Positions 9,483 through 17,979 of a stretch of 64,000 bases of DNA are shown piece after piece; within the stretch, counting starts at the first letter, position 1, and each line of letters opens with the position of its first letter. The notes under the pieces are model-generated. The model made no database searches. It was not told the origin of the DNA and saw nothing but the letters and a program-made list of their open reading frames with translations. Location of the stretch: assembly GCA_016794465.1 (NCBI GenBank), contig JAEUKA010000036.1, forward strand, positions 124,001-188,000, read 5' to 3'. Both the position numbers and the translations under genes were made by a program. Source of the stretch: Myxococcales bacterium (lineage in GTDB: Bacteria > Myxococcota_A > Polyangia > Palsa-1104 > JAEUJZ01).

Positions 9483-9727
9483 GTCCGGACCCCGGTCGAT
9501 CGGGACGATCTCCCGTTTGGGGAGGTCCGGACCCTGTTTGATCGGGACGATCTCCCGTTTGGGGAGGTCCGGACCCCGGTCGATCGGGACGATCTCCCGT
9601 TTTGGGGGGGTCCGGACCCTGTTTGATCGGGACGATCTCCCGTTTGGGGAGGGTCCGGACCATCCGCGAACGACTCATCGTGGTGTTTCGGGATGGTCCG
9701 GACCCTGATCGATCGACTCGATCAGTC
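9483..9727. repeat. Tandem 42-43-nt repeat array A in convergent gap
   Basis: Four near-identical units start at 9483, 9525, 9567 and 9610, a divergent unit at 9653 and a partial unit at 9696. Each unit begins with the palindrome GTCCGGAC and contains GATCG-GGA-CGATC followed by the constant CTCCCGTTTGG. Units 1 and 3 share CCGGTC, units 2 and 4 share CTGTTT, giving an 85-nt higher-order period. The last part holds CTGATCGA-TCGAC-TCGATCAG (9705-9725), a perfect 8-bp stem. The array starts right after the kinase stop codon and ends 4 nt before the stop of the convergent gene. Confidence 0.9.
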
Positions 9728-9731
9728 GGGG

Positions 9732-11210
9732 CTACAGGGCCGGGCTGATGATCAGGTTGTAAGCGACGTTGGTAGTGTCACCACTGACCCGCAGGCAGTA
9801 GGTGTCACCCGCCTTTACATCAAGCTCGACGCCCATGGTGCCGCCACGGCTGTACTGGGTGGGCATGACCACCATCGAGCAGCCCGCGTCTCGCAGGCCC
9901 ACCCCGATGTTCGGACCCGGGACCGCGCCAACCTGCACGTAGACCTTGCCAGTGGTCTTGGCCTTGAACTTGATGAAGTCGTCCTCGTAAGCGGTATCGA
10001 TCTTGCCATCGGTGCCGTAGTACGCCTTGTCCAGCTCGGCCACGCTGGCCAGCGGCATCATCGCCGTGTCACCACCCATCGGCTCCTTGAGGCTGCTCAG
10101 CGCTGTGGCAGCCCCCGCCTTGACCATGATCGAATAGTTGTGCGCCATCGAGCCTGACTGGTCACTGGCCAGGACCGCCGAGTAGCCGTCGCCCTTCTTG
10201 GCCACAATCTGTAGCACGTTGCGCACCACAGCCGCCCCGCCTGAAGCCCACGAGTCAAACGCCTGGCCTTCGCTGAACTTGCCGCTGGCAGGGGCGGTGT
10301 AGCCACTGGGGCGAACGAAGTTCGACCAGCCCGTGCCGAGGGCGCCGAACTGCATGTGAACCACTTGGCTGTCAGCGGTGGTGGTGTACTTGTAGAGGTT
10401 GGTGGCGCGCTTCTCGGCGATGGTTTCGCCAATCTTCGGCATGCCGAATGCCAGGGCGGTCGGGGTTCGGGCCTTCACCTGCGGGGCAGCCGTGTCCTTG
10501 GCATCACTGACATAGGTGATGGTCTGGCCGAACGGTCCCACCGTCGTCCCGCCGACAGCCAGCGCCCCCGCCGGAGCCAGCACGTCGACAATCGCCAGCC
10601 CAGACATCCGCACGGTCGTCGCATTGACCGTACCAATGGTGGAGATCGGACCTGCGAAGCGCGACAGGCTCCAGAACGGGTTGTCACGGTAGTCGAGGTT
10701 GCGGACCGCGACATCGACCAGCGCGCCCTGCGACACGGTGGGACCACTGGTCGCACCCGAAGCAAGCTCTACGCCCAGCGATGGCATCACCGTGAGTCCG
10801 CCCGTGAGCTTCAGCTCCTCGTTGCCCGTCTCTCCACCCGTCGGGGGCGAGCTAATGGTCAGGTCGTGCGCACCCAGCTTGGCATCGACGCCGACCTCGA
10901 CCATCAGACGCAGGTTGGCATTGCTGCCCACCTCCACTTTGGTGACCTTGATGGCGGGGTCGTCGAACGTCACCGAGCTGGTGCTCTGGAAGTGCGTGGC
11001 GACGCCCGAGAGCTGCATCACCGCCGTTCGACCGGGAAACATCGCCGAGGGGGTCAGTGCGGCGAGGGCAGCCGTACCACCACTGCTGACATCGGCCTTG
11101 TCGCCCTTGTCGCCTTTTTCGCCCATCAGGCCGGCCTCACCCTTTTCACCCGCCGGTCCTTGGCAGGCAGCCAGCATCGCCATCATCAGGAAGCTAAGCG
11201 TCTTTTTCAT
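9732..11210 (-). CDS. Secreted lipoprotein with collagen-like Gly-X-Y stretch
   Basis: 492 residues from the ATG at 11210, chosen because AAAGGAG lies 6 nt upstream and the signal peptide MKKTLSFLMMAMLAAC starts there. The lipobox LAAC predicts lipidation at Cys16. Directly after it come seven Gly-X-Y triplets rich in Glu and Lys (GPAGEKGEAG...GDKGDK), a short collagen-like stalk. The rest looks beta-rich: an IPT/TIG-like domain near residues 55-130, and a C-terminal part reminiscent of pre-peptidase C-terminal domains. It is probably a surface-exposed or periplasmic lipoprotein of unknown role. The gene is convergent with the kinase across repeat array A. Confidence 0.8.
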   Translation of the reverse strand: MKKTLSFLMMAMLAACQGPAGEKGEAGLMGEKGDKGDKADVSSGGTAALAALTPSAMFPGRTAVMQLSGVATHFQSTSSVTFDDPAIKVTKVEVGSNANLRLMVEVGVDAKLGAHDLTISSPPTGGETGNEELKLTGGLTVMPSLGVELASGATSGPTVSQGALVDVAVRNLDYRDNPFWSLSRFAGPISTIGTVNATTVRMSGLAIVDVLAPAGALAVGGTTVGPFGQTITYVSDAKDTAAPQVKARTPTALAFGMPKIGETIAEKRATNLYKYTTTADSQVVHMQFGALGTGWSNFVRPSGYTAPASGKFSEGQAFDSWASGGAAVVRNVLQIVAKKGDGYSAVLASDQSGSMAHNYSIMVKAGAATALSSLKEPMGGDTAMMPLASVAELDKAYYGTDGKIDTAYEDDFIKFKAKTTGKVYVQVGAVPGPNIGVGLRDAGCSMVVMPTQYSRGGTMGVELDVKAGDTYCLRVSGDTTNVAYNLIISPAL

Positions 11211-11273
11211 GGTCATCTCCTTTGCAAGTCCACCGAAATCCACTGTCCGCGAAATGCAGCGGTCAGCCCCGAA

Positions 11274-13820
11274 CTAGAGCTGAGCCCGTGCCAAGTACAC
11301 TTTGTTGTTGCTGTCATCCACGACTTCGAGCGTCGGACGCGAGGCTTCAGGCAGAAGCGAGCGCAGCGTCTCCAAGCGATGCCGCTCGATGAGGAAGAAC
11401 ATCCGCCGACCGGGGTGATCCTTGAGGTACTCCTGCAGCTTCTCGGTGTTCTTATCGCCCAGGAACACGGTCTTTTCGCCGGGCGCCACGCGGTGGTCGT
11501 AGATCTGATTGCAGGTGTAGAGGTTCTCGCCGCGCCAGTACATCATCCAGGCGATGACCGGCTCCTCTGGCCCCTTGCGCAGGCGGAAGTACGTCGCAAA
11601 GACATGCTTTTGGCTCCAGTGCGGCGAGATATCGATCATGAAGCGGTCGAGCACCCAGCAGGTCCACACCATCGAGCACAGCGTCACCAGCACCACGCCC
11701 CCTGCTCCACGCCGCGCCGCCGCGCTGCGCAAGCGCCACTTCTGCGAAAGTCCAATCATCACGCCAAGCAGCCACACTCCGCAGAGCAGCGCCGGCAGCA
11801 GGTAACCCAGCCGGAGCCTGGTCGGCAGCTCGGTGGCGGGCGGTAGCTTCGAGGTCGAGTAGGCCACCACCTGTTCCGGCGAGGGCGCGATGCCATTGCC
11901 CAGCGCACACAGCCCAGCCGCCACCACACTCATCACCAGCAGAGCGGGCCAGCTTGACAGCCGATCCGCCAGGCCGCATGGCGGGGACGACTCAGACTCG
12001 GACTCCGCACGCGATGACGACAAGAGCAAGGCCAGGACCAGCACAGCCACCGTTGCGATCACCGCGTAGAAGAACACCTGGGTGCCGTACTCGTAGCGCT
12101 CGCCGTACTGGCTGATGGTCGGCCAGGGCCGGCCCACGTTGGGGACGTTGACGTAGTCGTAGTTGAACAGCCAGCCGATCCGCGCCGGATAGTTCGCCAG
12201 ATCCCGGCCCGCCAGATAGGTCACGGGGACGGCAATCAGGAGCAGCAGAGCCCGCTGCTGACCGCGCACCAGCCGCGAAACCGGAGTACACAGCTCATCG
12301 AGCAGCAGCCCAGCCACGATCGCCAGCGCTGGCAGGGCCGGCAAGATGTAGTGGTGGAACTTGGTATTCACCAGCGTCACCACCCCAAAGTCGATGATGA
12401 ACCAGGCGATGCAGAGCAAGACCAGCTGCCGCCGCCCAGCGCCCTGCTCGTCACTGCCCTTCAGGCAGCGACTCAGCCAGACCGCTGCCGCCGCTACGAT
12501 CCCCGACCAGGGAAACATCCCGACCGTGATCTGCTGCAGGTAGTACTCGAAGGTGCCTCGGTCGCCGTGACGGCCCTGCGCGCGATGGACATAGTTGTCG
12601 CCAATCAGCTCCATCCAAAACGGCATGCCGTGCCGGGTCAGCATCGCCACAAACCACGGTGCCGCGACACACAGGAACAGGGCCAGTCCGCGCGACAGCT
12701 CCAGGCCACCTTGGTAGCTCCAGATCTCACGAATCGGCTCGGGCAGCGCGCGCAGAAAGCCGGTCGGCTGGACGTTGCGGCGCTCGCCCAGCAGCTCCTC
12801 GAGTCGTCCCGCCAGCAGCAGAAACAGCCCCAGGGTCAGCACCGGCAGCCCCAGTCCGGCGGGGCCCTTTGCCAGCGTCGCCAGGCCGCACATCAGATAA
12901 GCCGTCCACAGATAGATCGCGCGCCGGTTCTGGACCTGCATGCACCACAGCAGCGACAGTACGAACAGCAGGCAGAACGGCAGCATGGCCACCGGCCCAG
13001 CCACTCGATAGCCGTGACCGCGCACCAGGATCGCAAAGCTCTTGAGCTGGATGAGGTTGACGACCAGCTGCGGCACGACCAGCAGCGCGAACAGCGCGAC
13101 AAAGCCATAAAAGGCTCGGCTGTGCGGCCACGACAGCTCCTGCCCGAGCACGCGAAGCGACCGACGCGGCAAGACCTGCTTGAGGTCCAGTCGCGGCGAG
13201 TCGGGATCTTCGGGATCGACCCGCTGGGGCAGCAGCGCCAGCCCGGCAAACACCACCGCCAGGGTCATCGGCGCCACAAATGCCATGTCGGTCATCGCCT
13301 GCCGCGAGATCAGCGCCCACTGGGTCGAAGTGGCCAAGACCAGCACCGACCACAGCGCCGCCCGCCTTGACACCACCCGCCGCACCAGATGGTAGGTCGC
13401 AAAGACGCCGACGATACCGAGCAGCACAAACGGCAGCCGCAGCGCCCACTCGGCCCGCCAGCCCACGGTCATCTCATCAAAGAAGACCGGACTTGCGTGG
13501 CCCAGCCGAAAGGCTTTCAGCGACAGCGCCATCAGCCAGAACGTCAGCACCGGCTTCGAGAAGAACACGCCGCTTGCTGGATCTTGCGGGGACCCAGGCC
13601 ACCACAGCGAGATCCAGTCATTGCGGGCCGCCATCTGCCGGGCGACCTCACCGTAGTGGGTTTCCCACGGGTCCCACAGCCCATAGGCCCCGGAAAACGG
13701 CAGATACAGCAGGCACAGCAGCGACAGCACGGCGAAGTGCAGCACGCGGTCCGAGCGGTCAGACACCACACGAACAGGTGGCGAAGGAATGGCAGGGTTG
13801 TCGAGAGAGGGTTCCATCAT
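11274..13820 (-). CDS. GT-C (ArnT/PMT-like) membrane glycosyltransferase
   Basis: 848 residues from ATG 13820 (a second ATG follows directly at 13817). About twelve membrane helices. After the first helix comes an acidic periplasmic loop (GLWDPWETHYGEVARQM, Asp50, Glu53, Glu58) in the place of the catalytic Asp/Glu of PMT/ArnT transferases, and FSKPVLTFWLMAL matches the motif after it. Members transfer a sugar from polyprenyl-phosphate to lipid or protein on the periplasmic side. A long soluble C-terminal part follows. The reading frame continues upstream over the tRNA gene, but a start there is implausible. The sugar donor and acceptor cannot be inferred from sequence. Confidence 0.88.
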   Translation of the reverse strand: MMEPSLDNPAIPSPPVRVVSDRSDRVLHFAVLSLLCLLYLPFSGAYGLWDPWETHYGEVARQMAARNDWISLWWPGSPQDPASGVFFSKPVLTFWLMALSLKAFRLGHASPVFFDEMTVGWRAEWALRLPFVLLGIVGVFATYHLVRRVVSRRAALWSVLVLATSTQWALISRQAMTDMAFVAPMTLAVVFAGLALLPQRVDPEDPDSPRLDLKQVLPRRSLRVLGQELSWPHSRAFYGFVALFALLVVPQLVVNLIQLKSFAILVRGHGYRVAGPVAMLPFCLLFVLSLLWCMQVQNRRAIYLWTAYLMCGLATLAKGPAGLGLPVLTLGLFLLLAGRLEELLGERRNVQPTGFLRALPEPIREIWSYQGGLELSRGLALFLCVAAPWFVAMLTRHGMPFWMELIGDNYVHRAQGRHGDRGTFEYYLQQITVGMFPWSGIVAAAAVWLSRCLKGSDEQGAGRRQLVLLCIAWFIIDFGVVTLVNTKFHHYILPALPALAIVAGLLLDELCTPVSRLVRGQQRALLLLIAVPVTYLAGRDLANYPARIGWLFNYDYVNVPNVGRPWPTISQYGERYEYGTQVFFYAVIATVAVLVLALLLSSSRAESESESSPPCGLADRLSSWPALLVMSVVAAGLCALGNGIAPSPEQVVAYSTSKLPPATELPTRLRLGYLLPALLCGVWLLGVMIGLSQKWRLRSAAARRGAGGVVLVTLCSMVWTCWVLDRFMIDISPHWSQKHVFATYFRLRKGPEEPVIAWMMYWRGENLYTCNQIYDHRVAPGEKTVFLGDKNTEKLQEYLKDHPGRRMFFLIERHRLETLRSLLPEASRPTLEVVDDSNNKVYLARAQL

Positions 13821-14001
13821 GACTGGCGAAGAAATGGCCTCTTCCCGAGGCGCGTAAGCGACTGGACGATGCCGCAACCCTGCCCGCCCAAGCAAGAGGG
13901 ATTGCGAGCCTACCTGCCCAAAAACAGCGGCCCCCCCATCAGGGTACGACTGCTTGGCTTGCCAACTGGGCCCCGTTTCGATACGGTGCGCGGCGTAGCT
14001 T

Positions 14002-14075
<74 letters not shown>

Positions 14076-14090
14076 CCCATTTCGTTTTCC

Positions 14091-14095
14091 GGAGG
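14091..14095 (+). promoter_or_regulatory. Shine-Dalgarno GGAGG fixing a TTG start
   Basis: GGAGG with a 7-nt spacer precedes TTG at 14103. No ATG lies at suitable distance, so the zinc-ribbon protein most likely starts at this TTG. Confidence 0.8.
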
Positions 14096-14102
14096 AATAG
14101 CC

Positions 14103-14831
14103 TTGCGCGATCAACTCAGGCTGCTCGAAGAGCTGCAGCGTCATGATGCGGAACTTTTGGAACTAGAAGGACTATGCAAGTCACTCCCCGAGCGGGTGCA
14201 GAAGGTCGAGTCGGCGATTGCCGAGCTGGATCGACTGCTCGCCGAGAAGCGACTGGAGCTTGCGGACACCGAGGCCTTCCGCAAGGGCCAAGAGCAAGAG
14301 AAAAAAGATGCTTCCGAGCAGCTCAGCCGAGCCAAGGCGAAGAGCTCGCAGGTTCGGAACCTGAAGGAACAGAACGCAGTCCAGCGAGAGCTGGAGAACA
14401 CGCGTCGGCAGCTGGAGCAGCGGGAAGAAGAGATCACCAAGCTGAGCCAGGCCATCGCCGAGCAGCAGGGCAAGATTGCCGAGCACGAAGCCCGGGTCGG
14501 CGATCAGCGCAAAGAGCTGGCCGCCGAGCACGATCGCGTTGCCAAGCGCATCGCTGAGCTGCAAGGCAAGCTGCAAGCGGCACGGACCCGACGCGAGGAG
14601 CTGGCGACCAAGCTTCGTCCCGACTTCCTCAAGAAGTACTCGACGATTCGCATCCGTCGCGGACTGGCCATCGTCGCGGTGCATGACGGCACCTGCCGGG
14701 GCTGCAACATGCGCATCCCGCCCCAGCTGTACAACATCATCCAGCGTGGCGCCTCGCTTGAGATCTGCCCCAACTGCAACCGCATGATCTACTGGGCCAA
14801 GCTGCTGGAAGAAGTCAGTGAAACCGCATAG
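14103..14831 (+). CDS. Coiled-coil protein with C4 zinc ribbon (DUF164/CdsZ-like)
   Basis: 242 residues starting at a TTG that has an ideal Shine-Dalgarno. Residues about 5-180 form a long, highly charged coiled coil. The C-terminus has two CXXC pairs, CRGC at 198-201 and CPNC at 222-225, making a four-Cys zinc ribbon ending near the C-terminus with MIYW. This architecture is widespread in bacteria and is related to CdsZ/FlgZ-type zinc-ribbon proteins and to proteins implicated in nucleic-acid or secretion functions; the exact role here is unknown. The gene lies 27 nt after the tRNA and may be cotranscribed with it; trigger factor follows 168 nt later. Confidence 0.88.
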   Translation: MRDQLRLLEELQRHDAELLELEGLCKSLPERVQKVESAIAELDRLLAEKRLELADTEAFRKGQEQEKKDASEQLSRAKAKSSQVRNLKEQNAVQRELENTRRQLEQREEEITKLSQAIAEQQGKIAEHEARVGDQRKELAAEHDRVAKRIAELQGKLQAARTRREELATKLRPDFLKKYSTIRIRRGLAIVAVHDGTCRGCNMRIPPQLYNIIQRGASLEICPNCNRMIYWAKLLEEVSETA

Positions 14832-14890
14832 CCAGGGCTTTACGACAGGCTGTGGTTCTTTCTAAACTGCCTCAGCACTTGCGAAGCACA

Positions 14891-14910
14891 GGATTTCCAA
14901 CTGGAAATCC
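14891..14910 (+). terminator. Perfect 8-bp hairpin before trigger factor
   Basis: GGATTTCC-AACT-GGAAATCC forms an uninterrupted 8-bp stem with a 4-nt loop. It is followed by five C and no T tract, so it could be a rho-assisted terminator of the zinc-ribbon gene or an operator/leader structure for tig, whose start is 90 nt downstream. Confidence 0.45.
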
Positions 14911-14999
14911 CCCCCACGTCTAACACGGCCCCGACAAGTTCGAGGCGGCGACTGGGCTGTATGAGGCTCGGTCAATGAAGAAGGTAAGAGAGGCGATTC

Positions 15000-16337
15000 A
15001 TGCAGGGCTCCCCCGTTCGGTTCGAGTTTGAAGATGTGTCCCCGGTCGAAAAGCGCCTGAAAGTCGAGATCGACAAGGCGCAGGTCAACAAGAAGCTCGA
15101 TGACAGCTACCGTCAGCTCAGCCGACAGGTCAGCCTCAAGGGATTCCGGCCAGGGAAGGCACCACGCACGCTGCTGGAGAGCATGTTCGGCAAGAAGGTC
15201 GGATCGGACGCCGCCCGTGAGCTGGTCAACGAGACGATCGGCGACATCATCGGCCAGCAGACGCTGCGCATCATCAGCGAGCCGGCGATTGAAACGCTTC
15301 CCGATGCCCAGAAGGATGTCCCGCTGCGCTACAGCGCCCGCATCGAGCTGATGCCACAGATCGAGCTTCAGGACTACGAGGGCATCGCCGTCAGCAAGCG
15401 TGAAGGCAAGGCCACCGATGAGCAGGTGAGCGCCGAGCTAGAGCGTCGCCGCCATTCGCATCAAGAGCTCAAGCCGATCGAGGGTCGCGAGACGGCAGAA
15501 GCGGGTGACGTGCTGAGCATTCAGCTGACTGGCACGCTGGCGCACCTTACCTACAAAGACAAAGACATGCAGGTCGACCTGGGCAAGCCGGAGCAGTCGC
15601 CGATTCCGGGGCTGGCCGCCGCGCTCTTGGGAGTGCCACTCAGTGCGACCGCACACCCGGTTGAGCTGACCATGCCGACCGAGGGCCTGCCGAAGGAGCT
15701 GGGCGGCAAGACCGGCCACTTCAAGGTCGCGGTCAAGGCTGCACACGTCAAGCATGTGCCGGCGCTGGACGACGACTTCGCCAAAGACACCGGTGAGGCC
15801 GACTCGCTGGAGCAGCTGAAGGACAAGATCCGCGCGAGCATCCTCGAAGAGGACACCGAGGAAGCCCGTCACGAGATGCGGCTGGCGCTGGTCGATGAGC
15901 TGCTCAAGCGCAACCCGGTGCCGCTGCCCCAGGGTCTGATCGCTCGCCTGGCCCGCAACTTCCTTGAGAACGAGCGCGGACGGATGCAGCTGCAGATGCG
16001 ACTGCTGCAAGATCAGCGCAAGGAAAACCCCGACGCCAAGTTCACGATGCCGACGCCGGATCAGCTGGTGCAGGCGGCGCAGGGCGAGGCGGTGCGCAAC
16101 CTGTCGATCGAGTTTGTGATGATGGCGCTGGCCGACAAAGAGAAGGTGGAAGTCACCGAGGAAGATGTCGAGAAGCACCTCGCCGAGCTGGCTAAGGAGC
16201 GGGACAAGAACGTCGCCCGCGTCAAGGCCGAGATTCAGCGCGAGGACGCCGGTCTGCAGCAGCTTCGTGCCCAGCTTCGTCTTGAAAAAGCCCTCGACGT
16301 GCTCGAGTCGAAGGCCGTGATCTCGCCCAAGGCCTAA
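15000..16337 (+). CDS. tig: Trigger factor, ribosome-associated chaperone
   Basis: 445 residues, the usual length of trigger factor. The N-terminal ribosome-binding signature GFRPGKAP is at 48-55. The middle FKBP-like peptidyl-prolyl isomerase domain (about 150-245) contains DVLSIQLTG and the HPVELTMPTEG...GHFKVAVKAAHVKHVPALDDDFAKD region, and a helical C-terminal chaperone domain follows. The protein binds near the ribosome exit tunnel and shields new chains. A purine-rich site (GAGAGG) precedes the ATG. The clpP-clpX genes that often follow tig are absent here. Confidence 0.95.
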   Translation: MQGSPVRFEFEDVSPVEKRLKVEIDKAQVNKKLDDSYRQLSRQVSLKGFRPGKAPRTLLESMFGKKVGSDAARELVNETIGDIIGQQTLRIISEPAIETLPDAQKDVPLRYSARIELMPQIELQDYEGIAVSKREGKATDEQVSAELERRRHSHQELKPIEGRETAEAGDVLSIQLTGTLAHLTYKDKDMQVDLGKPEQSPIPGLAAALLGVPLSATAHPVELTMPTEGLPKELGGKTGHFKVAVKAAHVKHVPALDDDFAKDTGEADSLEQLKDKIRASILEEDTEEARHEMRLALVDELLKRNPVPLPQGLIARLARNFLENERGRMQLQMRLLQDQRKENPDAKFTMPTPDQLVQAAQGEAVRNLSIEFVMMALADKEKVEVTEEDVEKHLAELAKERDKNVARVKAEIQREDAGLQQLRAQLRLEKALDVLESKAVISPKA

Positions 16338-16450
16338 GCGCCGCCCTCCCCCACAGCGCTGCATCGCCACCGCCCGGCCCGGTAAAGGGTCGTGCCGGCA
16401 GGCTTTTTCCGTCGCTCGCCTCGCATTCCCACGCCACCTTCCATTGCCGG

Positions 16451-16456
16451 TACAGT
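16451..16456 (+). promoter_or_regulatory. Candidate -10 element (TACAGT), leaderless-type
   Basis: TACAGT lies 7 nt before the ATG at 16464, which has no Shine-Dalgarno. The -35 region is not recognisable. Confidence 0.35.
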
Positions 16457-16463
16457 AGTCACC

Positions 16464-16802
16464 ATGCCCGATCTGCTGGCCATCGTGAGCAAGCCCTCAC
16501 CACATCCGGTGAACCTGGCCGCGCATGAAGATCGCAGCCCGCTGCCGTGCCTGTGTAAGCACTGCTTGCCCGCTGCCCCCGAAGCCATCGAGTGTCAGGG
16601 CAGCGACTTTGTACGGACCAAGGTCGAGCTGCACGAGCGAGTGCTGTGGTTTTGGCTACCGGCCTCGCTGAGCGATGAGCTGGAGGCGGTCCAGGCGGCA
16701 GTCACGGCGCGGCTACAGCGTCGGATTCAGCCATTCCCGGTCCGTGCGGACGCCTCTCCTACGGATGAGGCGCAGGAAGCGGATGATGACTGTGAGGACT
16801 AG
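16464..16802 (+). CDS. Small hypothetical protein, Cys-containing
   Basis: 112 residues from the ATG at 16464; an in-frame ATG at 16392 is possible but would add a Pro/Arg-rich leader without a ribosome site. Near residues 31-50 there is a Cys/His-rich segment (PLPCLCKHCLPAAPEAIEC) that could bind a metal. The middle is amphipathic, with LWFWLPASLSDELEAV, and the tail is very acidic (EAQEADDDCED). No signal peptide or membrane helix. It ends 67 nt before the epimerase gene. I do not recognise the family and the short length keeps confidence moderate. Confidence 0.55.
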   Translation: MPDLLAIVSKPSPHPVNLAAHEDRSPLPCLCKHCLPAAPEAIECQGSDFVRTKVELHERVLWFWLPASLSDELEAVQAAVTARLQRRIQPFPVRADASPTDEAQEADDDCED

Positions 16803-16856
16803 TCCTCCATCCGTCGCCACGCAGCAACCCTCTCGCACCGATTGCAGCGCCACTGC

Positions 16857-16862
16857 TATGGT
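16857..16862 (+). promoter_or_regulatory. Candidate -10 element (TATGGT), leaderless-type
   Basis: TATGGT lies 7 nt before the ATG at 16870. It also overlaps an in-frame ATG at 16858, so one of the two is not used as proposed. No Shine-Dalgarno precedes either start. Confidence 0.35.
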
Positions 16863-16869
16863 TCAGCGC

Positions 16870-17979
16870 ATGGCAAACCGACCGCTTTCTCCCTCTCGTC
16901 GTGCGTTCCTTTTGGCTTCCTGCTCGCTGCCGTTTGCGGTGCGAGCACAGGCGACTCCAGTGGCTCCCAAGCGCTTGCTGGTACTGGGAGGTACTGGCTT
17001 CATCGGGCCCCACATCATTGATGCTGCGCTGCGGAGAGGCTTTGTGGTCACGCTGTTTCATCGCGGCAAGACCAACCCGACGCTGTTTGAAGGCAACCCC
17101 AAGGTCGAGCGGATCTTGGGCGATCGCAACGTCGGCTTCGAGGCCCTGGCCGGCAAGAAGTGGGACGCGGTGGTCGATACCTCGGCGTACTTCCCACGTC
17201 AGATCGAGCAGAGTGCCAAGGCGCTCAAAGACTCCGTCAAGCAGTACGTCTTTGTGTCTTCGGTATCGGTCTACAAAGACCCCGGCAAGCCGCTCGATGA
17301 GAGTGCGCCCGTCGGAACAATCGCCGATCCCACGATCGAGAAGATCACCGAGGGCTCGTACGGACCGCTCAAGGCGCTGTGTGAGCAGGCCGCGACGCGG
17401 ATCATGGAGGGGCGCGCGCTCAACGTTCGGCCCGGCTACATCATCGGGCCCCGAGACGGCTCGGACCGCTTCACGTACTACCTGCTGCGGACGCAGCGCG
17501 GCGGCGAGATGGTGGTCCCCGGCGATCCGAACGATCCGATCCAAGTGATCGACGGTCGCGATCTTGGCGACTGGATCGTGAAGATGGTGGCGCAGAACAC
17601 CAACGGAGTGTTCAACGCCGTCGGCCCGACCAAGCCGCTCACGATGCAGGAGGTCCTGGCAGCCTGCAAGCAGGTCGCCAAGACCGAGGTTCGCCACACC
17701 TTCTTGAATGCGGACTATCTGCGCAAGAACAACCTCCATGAGGAGTTCCCGATCTGGAGTCCACCGAGCGGCGACACGGCCTACTTTCACCGCGTTCCCA
17801 ATGCCAAAGCGGTGGCGCAGGGACTGACGTTCCGACCGCTGGCCGAGACGCTGACCGATACGCTGGCGTGGTGGAAGTCGCTTCCCCCGGAGCGCCAAGC
17901 CAAGCCCCGGGCGGGGATCACCGCTGACAAAGAGGCGGAGATCTTGCGCGCCTACCGAGCGAGTCTAGCCAAGCCATGA
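16870..17979 (+). CDS. NAD-dependent epimerase/dehydratase with Tat signal peptide
   Basis: 369 residues, extended SDR (epimerase) family. Residues 7-26 read SPSRRAFLLASCSLPFAVRA, a twin-arginine signal (SRRAFL) followed by a hydrophobic run and a plausible cleavage after VRA. The Rossmann motif GGTGFIG is at 40-46 and the YGPLK segment supplies the YxxxK catalytic pair. Export through Tat fits a protein folded around NAD before transport. The substrate is unknown; relatives act on nucleotide sugars or isoflavone-like compounds. The gene overlaps the following MFS gene by 4 nt (ATGA), implying one operon. A start at ATG 16858 would add MVQR. Confidence 0.82.
   Translation: MANRPLSPSRRAFLLASCSLPFAVRAQATPVAPKRLLVLGGTGFIGPHIIDAALRRGFVVTLFHRGKTNPTLFEGNPKVERILGDRNVGFEALAGKKWDAVVDTSAYFPRQIEQSAKALKDSVKQYVFVSSVSVYKDPGKPLDESAPVGTIADPTIEKITEGSYGPLKALCEQAATRIMEGRALNVRPGYIIGPRDGSDRFTYYLLRTQRGGEMVVPGDPNDPIQVIDGRDLGDWIVKMVAQNTNGVFNAVGPTKPLTMQEVLAACKQVAKTEVRHTFLNADYLRKNNLHEEFPIWSPPSGDTAYFHRVPNAKAVAQGLTFRPLAETLTDTLAWWKSLPPERQAKPRAGITADKEAEILRAYRASLAKP

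Noticed and set aside
9415..9708. Open frames through repeat array A giving peptide repeats on both strands
   Set aside because: Unit lengths of 42 and 43 nt shift frame, there is no ribosome site and the palindromes suggest DNA or RNA function.
9483..9727. CRISPR array
   Set aside because: Units abut directly with no variable spacers of constant length, and no cas genes are present.
12351..13370. Plus-strand open frame antisense to the GT-C gene
   Set aside because: Low-complexity His/Gln/Arg product and no start signal; the minus strand encodes a clear membrane enzyme.
14891..14910. Riboswitch
   Set aside because: Only a single short hairpin is visible, with no conserved aptamer features.
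16759..17898. Minus-strand open frame opposite the epimerase
   Set aside because: Epimerase on plus has Rossmann and YxxxK motifs; the reverse frame has none.
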